From: Anaerolineaceae bacterium
Lineage (GTDB): Bacteria; Chloroflexota; Anaerolineae; Aggregatilineales; Phototrophicaceae
Length of the DNA stretch: 64,000 nucleotides
Direction of reading: 5' to 3'
Assembly (NCBI GenBank): GCA_007693385.1
Contig: REDR01000055.1
Location: 1-64,000 of the forward strand
Of the stretch, positions 9,370-18,099 are shown one piece after another. A model generated the notes under the pieces. It saw only the letters and a program-made list of their open reading frames with translations. It was not told the DNA's origin and did not search any database. Position 1 is the first letter of the stretch. Each line of letters starts with the position of its first letter. The position numbers and the translations under genes are program-made.

Positions 9370-10049
9370 CGGGATCAGAAGCTGGTATAACCGAAAGTAA
9401 TGAGGCCGTGACAGGGCAAACAACCAGGGGATTTCACACGCCGATTGATAAAATCATCGAAGCTATTGCGGCGCGGTTCGGTGGCGAGAAGGCGAAAGAA
9501 CTGGAACGCTTTATCAAGTTTGCAATTGTCGGTATCACCGGCGCAGTCGTCGATCTCGGATTACTGGCTTTGTTACAGGTTACATTTTTACCCCCAGCGG
9601 CTTATATCTCCAGCCCATTGGGATTTAGCCTCGCCACATTGCCGTTAAACATGGAAATTTTCGCTATCCCGTTACATTTCAATGTGGCGGTAGCGACGAC
9701 AATCGCATTCATTGCCGCTGTAGTCAGTAATTTTATATGGACGATGCTCTGGGTATATCCGGAGTCCCGTTCCAGAAGCAAGCGCCGCCAGCTCGTACAG
9801 TTTGCGTTCATCAGCGTCATAGGTTGGTCAGCACGCACATTATGGATTACGTTGATGTACGTTTCCATCGGCGCATGGATCGCGCCGATGCTAGAGCCAC
9901 TCATTCAGGTCTTCAACGCAACATTCACACTTGATCCGGTTAGCGAGAAGAGCATCGGTAGTGTGGTCGCCCAGTTGATCGCTATGGTCGTGGTGATGCT
10001 GTGGAATTTCTTCGCCAATCGCTACTGGACATTCAACGATGTCGATTGA
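9366..10049 (+). CDS. GtrA-family membrane protein
   Basis: This 227-residue protein has a hydrophilic N-terminus of about 50 residues and then four transmembrane helices. It shows the family's opening KFAIVGITGAVVDLGL, the inner NFIWTMLW element, and the terminal NFFANRYWTF motif. GtrA proteins are thought to help flip polyprenyl-linked sugars for surface polysaccharide modification. The loop between helices 1 and 2 is longer than usual. It is coupled to the upstream O-antigen ligase by a 4-base overlap and lies 6 bases before the glycosyltransferase gene. Confidence 0.88.
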   Translation: MTGSEAGITESNEAVTGQTTRGFHTPIDKIIEAIAARFGGEKAKELERFIKFAIVGITGAVVDLGLLALLQVTFLPPAAYISSPLGFSLATLPLNMEIFAIPLHFNVAVATTIAFIAAVVSNFIWTMLWVYPESRSRSKRRQLVQFAFISVIGWSARTLWITLMYVSIGAWIAPMLEPLIQVFNATFTLDPVSEKSIGSVVAQLIAMVVVMLWNFFANRYWTFNDVD

Positions 10050-10055
10050 TGCGCT

Positions 10056-11189
10056 GTGGCAACCATAGGGATTGATTACACACCGGCTTATGAACAAGGT
10101 GCCGGGATAGGTCGCTATGTGCGCGATTTAGTCTCGGCGCTTACTCATAGCGGTACGCAAAATCAATATAAGCTCCTCGTTGCCGGGTTGCAGGCGGATC
10201 GTCCGTTAGTGCCGGAATATAACCCTAATTTTCAATGGCGTCCCACACGTCTCACGCCGGTGTTTTTAGCTCGTATGTGGCATCGTCTGCGCGTGCCCCT
10301 GCCAGTCAATTGGTTCACCGGCCAGATCGACCTGTTTCACGCAACGGATTTTGTGCTACCGCCACTCACATCAAGCACACGATCTATCCTGACCGTACAC
10401 GATTTATCTTTTGTGCGCGTGCCAGAAACAGCCACACCGTCGCTCAAACGCTATTTAGATGACGTTGTGCCGCGTTCCGTGCGGCGTGCGGATCATATAT
10501 TAGCGGACTCGCAGGCAACAAAAGACGATCTGATCGAATTGTATGGCACACCGTCGAATAAAATCACCGTGTTATTGAGCGGCGTAGATGAACGCTTTAA
10601 GCCATCAACACGCCCCCGCGATCATCTGCGCGACAGGTACAATTTGCCGGATGGTGACTATATCTTCAGTATCGGGACAGTACAGCCACGTAAAAATTAT
10701 GAGCGCCTCGTGACTGCTCTTGCTCGACTGCGCGAACGTGGATATGAGATACAACTGGTCATAGCTGGCGCTAAAGGCTGGCTCGACACGCCCATCTATG
10801 ACGCAGTTCATCGGCTAGGTGTGAGCGACGCCGTGCATTTTCTCGGTTTTGTCGCCGATGAAGACCTGCCCGATCTCTATACTCACGCGACAGCTTTCGC
10901 GTTTCCATCGCTTTATGAAGGGTTCGGCTTTCCGGTTCTGGAGAGTATGGCCTGTGGAACGCCGGTTTTAACATCAAATGTATCTTCTTTGCCGGAAGTC
11001 GCCGGAAAATCCGCTTTGACCGTTGACCCTTACGACATCGAAGCGATAACTGATGGGCTTGAGCGCCTATTGAGTGACTCCGCTCTGCGCCAACACTGCA
11101 TCGAAGAAGGCTTCCGGCATGTCCAACGCTTCAACTGGGCACAATCCGCGCAGTTGCTTCTGCGCGTTTATCAAGACGTGTTAACCTGA
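10056..11189 (+). CDS. Family 4 glycosyltransferase (GT-B)
   Basis: The 377-residue protein has the two-Rossmann GT-B layout. The N-terminal acceptor half begins IGIDYTPAYEQGAGIGRYVRDL. The donor half carries YIFSIGTVQPRKNYERL, VIAGAKGW, and the retaining-enzyme E-x7-E motif in EGFGFPVLESMACGTPV. It transfers a sugar from a nucleotide donor to a growing lipid-linked glycan on the cytoplasmic face. The donor and acceptor are not identifiable, but its neighbour makes UDP-xylose. The start is GTG at 10056. It is the last gene of the polysaccharide operon; an extended -10 box for the next gene lies just after its stop. Confidence 0.9.
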   Translation: MATIGIDYTPAYEQGAGIGRYVRDLVSALTHSGTQNQYKLLVAGLQADRPLVPEYNPNFQWRPTRLTPVFLARMWHRLRVPLPVNWFTGQIDLFHATDFVLPPLTSSTRSILTVHDLSFVRVPETATPSLKRYLDDVVPRSVRRADHILADSQATKDDLIELYGTPSNKITVLLSGVDERFKPSTRPRDHLRDRYNLPDGDYIFSIGTVQPRKNYERLVTALARLRERGYEIQLVIAGAKGWLDTPIYDAVHRLGVSDAVHFLGFVADEDLPDLYTHATAFAFPSLYEGFGFPVLESMACGTPVLTSNVSSLPEVAGKSALTVDPYDIEAITDGLERLLSDSALRQHCIEEGFRHVQRFNWAQSAQLLLRVYQDVLT

Positions 11190-11193
11190 CGGA

Positions 11194-11202
11194 TGCTATA
11201 AT
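11194..11202 (+). promoter_or_regulatory. Extended -10 promoter element before the thioesterase gene
   Basis: TGCTATAAT at 11194-11202 is a perfect extended -10 element (TGn plus TATAAT). Transcription from it would leave a leader of about 30 bases before the ATG at 11240. No good -35 hexamer is visible, which fits an extended -10 promoter. Confidence 0.45.
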
Positions 11203-11239
11203 CAATCATGATGTAGTCGAGCCAAATGAAGGAATCAAC

Positions 11240-11731
11240 ATGACAGAGCAAGCGAAAAAAATATCAGACTCCCGCGTGACTTTGAATGTGGTCATGGGGC
11301 CGCAGGATACCAACGGATTAGGCAACGTGCACGGCGGCGTCATTATGAAACTGGTAGACGAAGCCGCCGGTTTTGTCGCTTTGCGCCATTCACGCCGCCC
11401 TAGCGTCACCGTCGCCATCGACTCGATGACGTTCATGCAACCGATTCATGTCGGGATGCTGGTCACGTTTAATGCCGAATTGACTTACGTTGGGCGTACT
11501 TCCATGGAGGTGCGCGTTGAAGTCATCACGGAGAATCCACTTGAAGGTACGTCGCGGCTATCGAACACTGCCTATCTCGTGTTCGTTGCGCTGGGTGATG
11601 ATGGCCGACCAACAGAGGTGCCGTCGTTGGTTTACGAGACCGATGAACAGCGCCGCAGGGCAGACGCCGCCGTAGAACGGCAAGAATTCCGCAAGAAACA
11701 GCGCCAACAGGAAGCTGAACACGGTGGTTAA
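11240..11731 (+). CDS. Hotdog-fold acyl-CoA thioesterase
   Basis: This is a 163-residue single hotdog-domain thioesterase of the YciA/BFIT (cytosolic long-chain acyl-CoA hydrolase) group. It hydrolyses acyl-CoA to fatty acid and CoA. The signature GNVHGGVIMKLVDEAAGFVA is present, with the catalytic Asp in VDEAAG, followed by VDSMTF-like core strands (IDSMTFMQPIHVG). The C-terminal 40 residues are charged (RR, EE, KK) and probably helical. GAAGGAATCAAC precedes the ATG. Its last 8 bases overlap the start of the next gene. Confidence 0.88.
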   Translation: MTEQAKKISDSRVTLNVVMGPQDTNGLGNVHGGVIMKLVDEAAGFVALRHSRRPSVTVAIDSMTFMQPIHVGMLVTFNAELTYVGRTSMEVRVEVITENPLEGTSRLSNTAYLVFVALGDDGRPTEVPSLVYETDEQRRRADAAVERQEFRKKQRQQEAEHGG

Positions 11732-12869
11732 GACATCCGCGCTCGTCAAATTACTCGAAGAAGCCGGCGCAGAGCGTGTACTGGAGGCTCATGCTCCTGA
11801 TTTTGGATTGGCGGATAACCTGCCCTACCCTTTCCTCGCAATCGTCGGACAAGTCGAGATGCGGACGGCGCTATTGTTGTCTGTCGTTAATCCATCAGTT
11901 GGCGGGGTTTTGTTGATCGGACCGCGCGGCATCGCCAAGACAACTGCCGTCCGCAGTCTGACCGGCATCCTGCCGGAAGTTGAAGTTAGCGACTGTGAAG
12001 AAGGCGTTCTCGCTGATGATTTACAAAGCGAAGATGCCCGGATGTTGTATCCTGACTGCTACGAAAAGTATCATGCTGGCGAACCAATATCACATCATGA
12101 AATGGTCAAGCTGGTTGAGTTGCCGTTGAATGCAAGGCTTGAGGATGTAGTCGGCGGGATTAACGAACGGGTGGCGGTGCAACGTAAAGAAATTCGATTA
12201 GAGCGCGGTATTCTGGCGCGTGCGGATAATAATCTGCTTTACATCGATGAGGTTAATCTGTTGGATGACCAGATCACCGACGCGATCCTTGATGCGTCCG
12301 CGCAAGGACAATACACAGTACGACGTGGCGCGATGGTCGGCACTTATCGCTCACGCTTTGTCCTGATCGGTTCTATGAACCCTGAAGAAGGTCGTCTGCG
12401 CCCACAAATTATGGATCGCTTCGGATTGCGCGTCAACGTTAGCGGGTTGACCATCGCTGAAGAACGGCTGGAGGTTTACAGGCGCGTCAAGAGTTATCGC
12501 CAGAACCCGCAACAATTCGTCCGTCAATGGGAATGGGCGACAACAGAAGCGCAGGAACAGGTCGTCGCCGCTCGTGAGTTACTGAAGAAAACCGACATCG
12601 ACGAAAAGGCGCTGAAAGGCGGCTTACAGTTGGTGAGTGAATTGGAGATCGACTCCGCACGAGCCGAATATACCATGTTTGAGGCGGCACGCGCTCACGC
12701 CGCCTCTGATGGCCGCGTTCTCGCTACGATGGACGATATGCGGGCTGTCGCACCGCTAGCTTTGCGCCAGCGCCGAAGTGATTTTATGGTCAATTATTTT
12801 GAGATGCAAAAGCGTGAGGACGATCAGATAATCGAACGCTTTGACGCGATCAGGGAGAAGATGCGTTGA
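11724..12869 (+). CDS. ChlI/BchI-type AAA+ ATPase (magnesium-chelatase-like), stand-alone
   Basis: The 381-residue protein is a full ChlI-like AAA+ ATPase. It has a Walker A variant GPRGIAKTT (the family usually has GxxGTGKST), the LPLNARLEDVVGGI region, Walker B LLYIDEVNLLDD and the MNPEEGRLRPQIMDRFGL arginine-finger/sensor stretch. A C-terminal helical domain follows. Genuine chelatases need ChlD (VWA) and ChlH, and neither is here. The next gene encodes a membrane protein coupled by a TTGA overlap. It may be a MoxR-like chaperone acting on that protein, or work with ChlD/ChlH encoded elsewhere. The GTG start at 11724 is within the end of the thioesterase gene. Confidence 0.8.
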   Translation: MVKTSALVKLLEEAGAERVLEAHAPDFGLADNLPYPFLAIVGQVEMRTALLLSVVNPSVGGVLLIGPRGIAKTTAVRSLTGILPEVEVSDCEEGVLADDLQSEDARMLYPDCYEKYHAGEPISHHEMVKLVELPLNARLEDVVGGINERVAVQRKEIRLERGILARADNNLLYIDEVNLLDDQITDAILDASAQGQYTVRRGAMVGTYRSRFVLIGSMNPEEGRLRPQIMDRFGLRVNVSGLTIAEERLEVYRRVKSYRQNPQQFVRQWEWATTEAQEQVVAARELLKKTDIDEKALKGGLQLVSELEIDSARAEYTMFEAARAHAASDGRVLATMDDMRAVAPLALRQRRSDFMVNYFEMQKREDDQIIERFDAIREKMR

Positions 12870-13477
12870 GATGGCTTATCTTTATTCTGCTGATATTAGC
12901 AGGCGGAGCGTATACGCTGACATGGGTCAACACACCGCCGGTTGCGTTATCATTCAACGCCTATGACCTCGCCGAATGGGTCACTTTGCATCCCGTCGCA
13001 GAGAACACCTCACATCCGATGCAGACGGCGCTGATGTTGCGGCTGGCGCTGGTGTTACTTATCTGGATGCTCGCTCTACACGTCAGATATAACTTCAATG
13101 CAAACGGGCGTGGACGTTGGGCGGGTTACGCTGTTCTGCTAGCTTTACTTGCGGCGATATTCCCACCGCTGGAAATCCTGACCGAACCACAAAACACGAA
13201 TTACCAGCAACAAGCCATCCTGTTCTCTGCCGCTGTACTCGGGACAATGGTGGCGCTTTCCGGTTGGTTTATGCGTTATACTCGCTGGCTGATAAATCTT
13301 ATCGGCGTGGGGGCAATCGTTTGTAGCTTCGCCGGTCTTTTGGCGGCGCGTAATTTGCTAATCGGGTTCAGTATGCCGGTGATATTTGGCTGGGGTGGAT
13401 TTTTATTCGTTCTTGCGGTGGGTATGTCAATGGCGATAAACACGCTAACAAGGTCGTCAGACCCTGTTAGCAAATAG
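12866..13477 (+). CDS. Hypothetical membrane protein coupled to the ChlI-like ATPase
   Basis: I do not recognise a family. The 203 residues form about six hydrophobic segments: an N-terminal signal-anchor-like helix, a periplasmic loop of about 35 residues (YDLAEWVTLHP), and then five closely spaced helices. The start is TTG at 12866 in a TTGA overlap with the ATPase gene; no ATG lies in frame nearby. The tight coupling suggests the two proteins work together. The last codons lie inside a strong inverted repeat (13444-13471). Confidence 0.6.
   Translation: MRWLIFILLILAGGAYTLTWVNTPPVALSFNAYDLAEWVTLHPVAENTSHPMQTALMLRLALVLLIWMLALHVRYNFNANGRGRWAGYAVLLALLAAIFPPLEILTEPQNTNYQQQAILFSAAVLGTMVALSGWFMRYTRWLINLIGVGAIVCSFAGLLAARNLLIGFSMPVIFGWGGFLFVLAVGMSMAINTLTRSSDPVSK
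13444..13471. terminator. Inverted repeat between convergent genes, possible terminator
   Basis: GCTAACA (13444-13450) pairs with TGTTAGC (13465-13471), and inside it GGTC pairs with GACC around a 4-base loop. On the minus strand, downstream of acpP, it is followed by GTGTTTATC, a weak U-tract. It also occupies the last codons of the membrane-protein gene. It could terminate acpP transcription. Confidence 0.45.
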
Positions 13478-13489
13478 TGCTTGCGTGAT

Positions 13490-13723
13490 TTACATGCGCT
13501 CGGTGATATATTCGACAGCCTGCCCGACTGTCTCGATCTTCTGCGCATCTTCGTCGGTGATTTCACCGCCGAACTCCTCTTCAAATGCCATGATCAGCTC
13601 GACCAGATCGAGCGAGTCGGCTTCCAGATCATCACGAAAGTTCGCGTTAGACGTGACACGCTCTTCGTCTACGCCGAGTAGTTCCGCTACGATAGCCTTT
13701 ACACGTTCCTCAACGGATGCCAT
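13490..13723 (-). CDS. acpP: Acyl carrier protein
   Basis: This is a 77-residue acidic acyl carrier protein, the usual length. It carries growing fatty acyl chains on a phosphopantetheine arm attached to the serine of the DSLD motif ([18 protein letters not shown]). Helix I and the ITDEDAQKI helix III match AcpP of type II fatty acid synthesis. GGGAGGG lies 6 bases before the ATG. It stands alone, away from fab genes, with its own perfect -10 box at 13777-13772. Confidence 0.95.
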   Translation of the reverse strand: MASVEERVKAIVAELLGVDEERVTSNANFRDDLEADSLDLVELIMAFEEEFGGEITDEDAQKIETVGQAVEYITERM

Positions 13724-13771
13724 AATTCCCTCCCGATGTTAGGATGTTTTTAACTTGTGACAGTAGGCAAC

Positions 13772-13800
13772 ATTATACCGATAAACACCCCCTGTACCAG
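13772..13800 (-). promoter_or_regulatory. Probable sigma-70 promoter for acpP
   Basis: On the minus strand a perfect TATAAT (13777-13772) sits 17 bases downstream of CTGGTA (13800-13795), a weak -35 match. The predicted leader is about 40 bases. The region also faces the start of fni, so it holds both 5' ends. Confidence 0.5.
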
Positions 13801-13827
13801 TGTAATGTAGTATAAGGACGACTTTTA

Positions 13828-14868
13828 ATGACAAATATCCCTCCCACAACCGAGACACGGAAGGTCGATCACATCCGGATTAATCTGGAAGAAAACGTTC
13901 AATTCCCGCGCCTCAAGACCGGACTCGATGACTTCCGCTTCATACACGATGCGCTACCTGAACTCAACTTAGACGACATAGACACCTCTGTAGAACTTTT
14001 CGGCAAGACGTTGAAATCGCCATTATTGATCTCGTCGATGACCGGCGGCACCGAGTTAGCACGGCGCATCAATCGCAATCTAGCGGAAGCGGCGCAGGTG
14101 CACAATATAGCGATGGGACTCGGTTCGCAGAGAGCGGCCATCGAAGATGACCTGCTCGCCGAAAGCTATAACGTGCGCGACATCGCCCCCGATATCGTGC
14201 TTTTCGCCAACGTCGGCGCGGTACAATTGAACTACGGCTACGGTATCGATCAGTGTCGGCGGGCAGTTGACATGGTCGAGGCGTCGGCGCTGATCCTGCA
14301 TTTCAACGTGCTACAGGAAGCCGTCCAACCGGAAGGCGACACGAATTTTGCCGGATTGCTCAAAAAGGTTGAAATCATCGCTCGACAATCTGATGTGCCG
14401 GTGATCGCAAAAGAGGTTGGCTGGGGATTTTCCGAGCGGACGGTGCGCCAGCTCAAAGATGCCGGCATCGCCGCGATTGATGTCGCCGGTGCTGGTGGGA
14501 CATCATGGAGTGAAGTCGAATATCATCGCGCACCTTCGGCATTTCACGCGCAGGTGGCCGCCGCATTCAGCGATTGGGGTATCCCGACAGCACAGGCAAT
14601 ACAGTATGCAGTAAAAGCCGCCCCCGATTTACCGGTGTTTGCCAGTGGCGGTCTGCGTGACGGTATCGACATCGCCAAATCTGTCGCTCTGGGCGCGACA
14701 CTGGGCGGTATGGCCGGGCCTTTCCTCAAGGTGGCGAACGATAGCGTTGAAGCCGTTGATCAATTCATACGCATCACTAGCCGTCAGTTGGAAGTCGCCA
14801 TGTTGTGCGCCGGTGTGCGCTCTATTCATCAATTACGCAACACCGACGTATTGATCCACACAAAATGA
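13828..14868 (+). CDS. fni: Type 2 isopentenyl-diphosphate delta-isomerase
   Basis: The 346-residue TIM-barrel flavoenzyme interconverts isopentenyl and dimethylallyl diphosphate using reduced FMN. It shows the substrate- and FMN-binding blocks of the family: R-x-x-H-I-R-I-N-L at the N-terminus, ISSMTGGT, MGLGSQR, FANVGAVQL, HFNVLQEAVQPEGD, VIAKEVGWG, VAGAGGTSW and FASGGLRDGIDIAKS. It is full length. Type 2 enzymes are typical of Chloroflexota, archaea and Gram-positives. It is convergent with hemW, 8 bases away. Confidence 0.95.
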   Translation: MTNIPPTTETRKVDHIRINLEENVQFPRLKTGLDDFRFIHDALPELNLDDIDTSVELFGKTLKSPLLISSMTGGTELARRINRNLAEAAQVHNIAMGLGSQRAAIEDDLLAESYNVRDIAPDIVLFANVGAVQLNYGYGIDQCRRAVDMVEASALILHFNVLQEAVQPEGDTNFAGLLKKVEIIARQSDVPVIAKEVGWGFSERTVRQLKDAGIAAIDVAGAGGTSWSEVEYHRAPSAFHAQVAAAFSDWGIPTAQAIQYAVKAAPDLPVFASGGLRDGIDIAKSVALGATLGGMAGPFLKVANDSVEAVDQFIRITSRQLEVAMLCAGVRSIHQLRNTDVLIHTK

Positions 14869-14876
14869 TGTGATGG

Positions 14877-16103
14877 CTAAATCAACTCACGGAAGATGAT
14901 ATTGCTCAGTAGGCGGCCATTTTCCGTGAGTTTGATTCGTTCATCCTGCCGAATCAGTAAGCCGTCTTTTAGGAATTTTGCCATCTTTTCGCCGTGCAAA
15001 TCCATCAAATCCACGCCGAAGCGCTTCTGAAATGACGGCAAATGCACGCCTTCGTCCAACAGCCGAAAACTCATGATAAGCGTTTCGCCAATTTCATCCA
15101 TGACGCTCAACTGGTTCGCCTCATCCACAGCAGGAGTTAACGGAAAATCTAGTGTCGCATTGTCATCAGCCAGCATTGTGGAAATATATTTAGCAGGCGC
15201 TCGCATCACAGCATAACGTACGCCCGCCGCGAAGCCGTGTGCGCCCGGCCCTACCCCGATGTATGGTTCGTTACGCCAATATTGCAGATTGTGACAACAC
15301 ATTAGATCATCACGGCACCAATTACTGATTTCGTATTGTTGATACCCCGCCTGTGCTAGTTGTTCCGTCGCATAGTCGTACATATCCGCCGCGAGATCGT
15401 CGTCTGGCTCCGGCATCTGACCACTATTGACCCAATCGTCCATCGGTGTACCCGCCTCCAAGCCGAGCGCGTAAAGTGAGAAATGTTGAACATCCATCGC
15501 TAGCGCCGTCTGAACTGTATCCTGCCATGTCGCCATTGTCTGTCGTGGCGCACCGTAGATGAGATCGAGATTAATATTATCAAATCCGGCTAATCTCGCC
15601 ATTTTGACCGCCGCAATCACGGTATGCCGGTCATGCCGTCGCGCGAACAGACGTAATTCTTCATCGTTGGCAGATTGCATCCCGATACTGATACGGTTGA
15701 TGCCGGCGCGTCGCAATCCCGATAAATATTCAATCGACAAGTCGTTTGGGTTGGCTTCCGTCGTGATCTCTGCGCTCGGCGACAGCGTAAAATGTTGCCG
15801 GATACCCGATAGGATTGATTCGAATTGCGCCGTACTCAACAGAGTCGGCGTCCCGCCCCCAAAGAACACCGTCCCTACAGTCTTATAAGGGTTATTTCTG
15901 GCGACATAGGCAATCTCTCGATTCAGTGCATCGACAAACGCCGGAATCAGATTTTCCATCTTGGTATACGTGTTAAATGCACAGTAAGTACATTTAGATG
16001 TACAGAACGGGATATGTATATAAATTGATAGCGTCTGACATTCCCGCGCCATTGATTGATTGCGGTATTGATATGTGTCTAATATAATGGGTTGAGAGTT
16101 CAT
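14877..16103 (-). CDS. hemW: HemW-type radical SAM protein (heme chaperone)
   Basis: The protein is related to oxygen-independent coproporphyrinogen oxidase. IHIPFCTSKCTYCAF holds the CxxxCxxC cluster motif, FFGGGTPT follows, and the HNLQYW motif typical of HemW rather than HemN is present before GVGPGAHGF. HemW proteins bind heme and transfer it to target proteins, and generally lack oxidase activity. I chose the ATG at 16103 (408 residues), with AGGA at 9 bases; a TTG at 16121 or an ATG 12 residues downstream are alternatives. The C-terminal winged-helix-like region (LNEAGELL-type) is intact. It is divergent from the Ser/Thr kinase gene, with under 30 bases between them. Confidence 0.9.
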   Translation of the reverse strand: MNSQPIILDTYQYRNQSMARECQTLSIYIHIPFCTSKCTYCAFNTYTKMENLIPAFVDALNREIAYVARNNPYKTVGTVFFGGGTPTLLSTAQFESILSGIRQHFTLSPSAEITTEANPNDLSIEYLSGLRRAGINRISIGMQSANDEELRLFARRHDRHTVIAAVKMARLAGFDNINLDLIYGAPRQTMATWQDTVQTALAMDVQHFSLYALGLEAGTPMDDWVNSGQMPEPDDDLAADMYDYATEQLAQAGYQQYEISNWCRDDLMCCHNLQYWRNEPYIGVGPGAHGFAAGVRYAVMRAPAKYISTMLADDNATLDFPLTPAVDEANQLSVMDEIGETLIMSFRLLDEGVHLPSFQKRFGVDLMDLHGEKMAKFLKDGLLIRQDERIKLTENGRLLSNIIFRELI

Positions 16104-16131
16104 TTTTTCATTTTCCTGCAATCATAAACGG

Positions 16132-18090
16132 ATGTATAGGGATATGCCAGAAACAACGCAATTTGGCAACACTGCAAATGACGGTAAAACCGCATCAATC
16201 GACGGTGGGCTAAACGCCAACAGTATTTTACGGAATCGCTATCGTATACTGGGCATCGTCGGCGGTGGCGGACAGGGTGCTGTCTACAGCGCCCGCGACT
16301 TGAACTTTGAAGCGAAGCGCCTCGTCGCTATCAAAGAGATGCGTTATGCTTCAAAAGACCCTAACGTGCGCTCGGTAGCTCTAGCGACATTCCAGCGCGA
16401 AGCCAATATTTTAGCAACGCTCACACATCCTACCATTCCAAAAATTTATGACTTTTTCGACCAGAACAACCGCGCTTATCTGGTTATGGAATTCGTCAAC
16501 GGTAGCGACCTTGAGGTTTTGCTCGGCAAGACCCGCGAATTACCGATGGAGAAAATCATCGAATGGTCAATTGATCTGTGCGATGTGTTGCACTATCTAC
16601 ACACACAGCCAAAACCGATCATCTTCCGCGACGTTAAACCGGCGAACATTATGGCGGATAGTCTGGGCAAAGCCCGTCTGATCGACTTCGGCATCGCCAA
16701 AATATTCGTCAGTGGCGTCAAGAACACTATGATCGGCACAGAGGGCTACTCCGCGCCCGAGCAATATAAGGGCGATGTTAGTCCACTGAGCGATGTCTAT
16801 GGATTGGGCGCGACGATCCATCACATTGTAACACGCAAAGACCCGCGCATCGAACAGCCCTTCAGCTTCAGCGAGCGCCCTTTGCGTGATTTCAACCCGA
16901 ATGCGCCGGAATATCTGCAAAAGATACTGGATCGTGCGCTGGACATGGACCCTTCACAACGTTATCAAACATGCGAAGAGATGAAGCAAGACCTCATTCG
17001 ACTGCGTGATGGTGGTGGTGCTGGTTCTGCTCCGGGCGTGACCAGTCGGCGACGTGAAGATGGGACGAGCTTCTTCGATGATGAACTATCAGCCTCCAAC
17101 TATGGCCCGCGCTGGACTTTCCAGACGGAAGACGAAATACGGGGTGGCGTGGCGGTGCATAATGACCGTGTGCTGGTTGGATCGTATGACACCAATATAT
17201 GGTCAATAAGTCTCGACGATGGCGATTTCCAGTGGAAACATGCCACGATGGGCGGCGTAGCGACGACACCCGTCGTTGATACTAAAAACGGATTGGTTTT
17301 CGCCGGTTCGGAAGATCATAACTTCTATGCCATCGACATCGAGACGGGGCGCGAAGCGTGGAAATACACCACCGGCGGACGGATCCGTTCATCGCCACGT
17401 CTGGCACACGATCACGTCTTCTTCGGCAGTGATGACGGCAAAGTATACGCATTAGCCACTGGTAGCGGGCGTGTGCTGTGGGAAACTGATGTCAACGCCG
17501 AAGTCCGCACCCGGCCTTATGTCACCAATAATCTGGTTATTGTCGGCACAGAAGGCGGCGAGCTGTGGGGGCTAGAACTGTCCGGCGTGCGTAAATGGAG
17601 CATGGACATCTCACGGCGGGCGCGGCAGATTTCATCTTCACCTATCGTCAACGAAAAAGAAGGTATCTGCTACGTCGGATGCTTTGACGGCAATATGTAC
17701 GCTGTCGATATTACAGGCGGTCATACCGTATGGCGTGCCCGTGTGGGCAAGCCGGTCATATCATCAGTGGCATTGTCGGACAACGGCGATACGATATACT
17801 TCGGCTGTGTGGATGGCAATCTGTACGCTTTCAATAGCGATACCTCCAAAGAGCGTTGGCGCTTCACGACGGAACAGCCAATTGTCGCCACGCCTATCGT
17901 GCACAATGACAAAATCTATTTTGGCGGCACGGATGGCATTTTCTACTGCATTGAAGCCAAGAATGGCAAAGAAAGCTGGCGGTACGAAACTGGTAACGCG
18001 ATCACCGGCATCCCGCAGGTCGTTGATGACCGCTTGATCCTCATTGGTTCGATGGATTATAAACTATACGCATTCCCGTTGGTGGGCTAG
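16132..18090 (+). CDS. Serine/threonine protein kinase with PQQ-type beta-propeller
   Basis: The first 300 or so of 652 residues are a Hanks-type kinase. They contain the glycine loop GGGGQGAVYSA, Lys68 in VAIKE, the catalytic loop FRDVKPAN (Asp167; HRD is FRD here), Asp185 in DFG and the TEGYSAPEQY activation segment. The rest is a seven- or eight-bladed PQQ-like propeller, with repeated W-x-x-x-T and VYFGSxDGxxYAxD blades. There is no transmembrane helix between the domains, so the propeller is probably cytoplasmic and binds a ligand or partner. It opens a tight operon with PP2C, J-VWA and FHA genes. The ATG at 16132 is preferred; an ATG at 16144 is possible. Confidence 0.9.
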   Translation: MYRDMPETTQFGNTANDGKTASIDGGLNANSILRNRYRILGIVGGGGQGAVYSARDLNFEAKRLVAIKEMRYASKDPNVRSVALATFQREANILATLTHPTIPKIYDFFDQNNRAYLVMEFVNGSDLEVLLGKTRELPMEKIIEWSIDLCDVLHYLHTQPKPIIFRDVKPANIMADSLGKARLIDFGIAKIFVSGVKNTMIGTEGYSAPEQYKGDVSPLSDVYGLGATIHHIVTRKDPRIEQPFSFSERPLRDFNPNAPEYLQKILDRALDMDPSQRYQTCEEMKQDLIRLRDGGGAGSAPGVTSRRREDGTSFFDDELSASNYGPRWTFQTEDEIRGGVAVHNDRVLVGSYDTNIWSISLDDGDFQWKHATMGGVATTPVVDTKNGLVFAGSEDHNFYAIDIETGREAWKYTTGGRIRSSPRLAHDHVFFGSDDGKVYALATGSGRVLWETDVNAEVRTRPYVTNNLVIVGTEGGELWGLELSGVRKWSMDISRRARQISSSPIVNEKEGICYVGCFDGNMYAVDITGGHTVWRARVGKPVISSVALSDNGDTIYFGCVDGNLYAFNSDTSKERWRFTTEQPIVATPIVHNDKIYFGGTDGIFYCIEAKNGKESWRYETGNAITGIPQVVDDRLILIGSMDYKLYAFPLVG

Positions 18091-18099
18091 GAGACAATC

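Noticed and set aside
11724-12869. Reading the ChlI-like protein as evidence of chlorophyll synthesis
   Set aside because: No ChlD, ChlH or other bch/chl gene is in the window; stand-alone ChlI-like ATPases are widespread in non-phototrophs.
16132-18090. Loss of the kinase HRD histidine (FRD) as a sign of a dead kinase
   Set aside because: The catalytic Asp167, Lys68 and DFG Asp185 are present, and FRD variants occur in active bacterial kinases.
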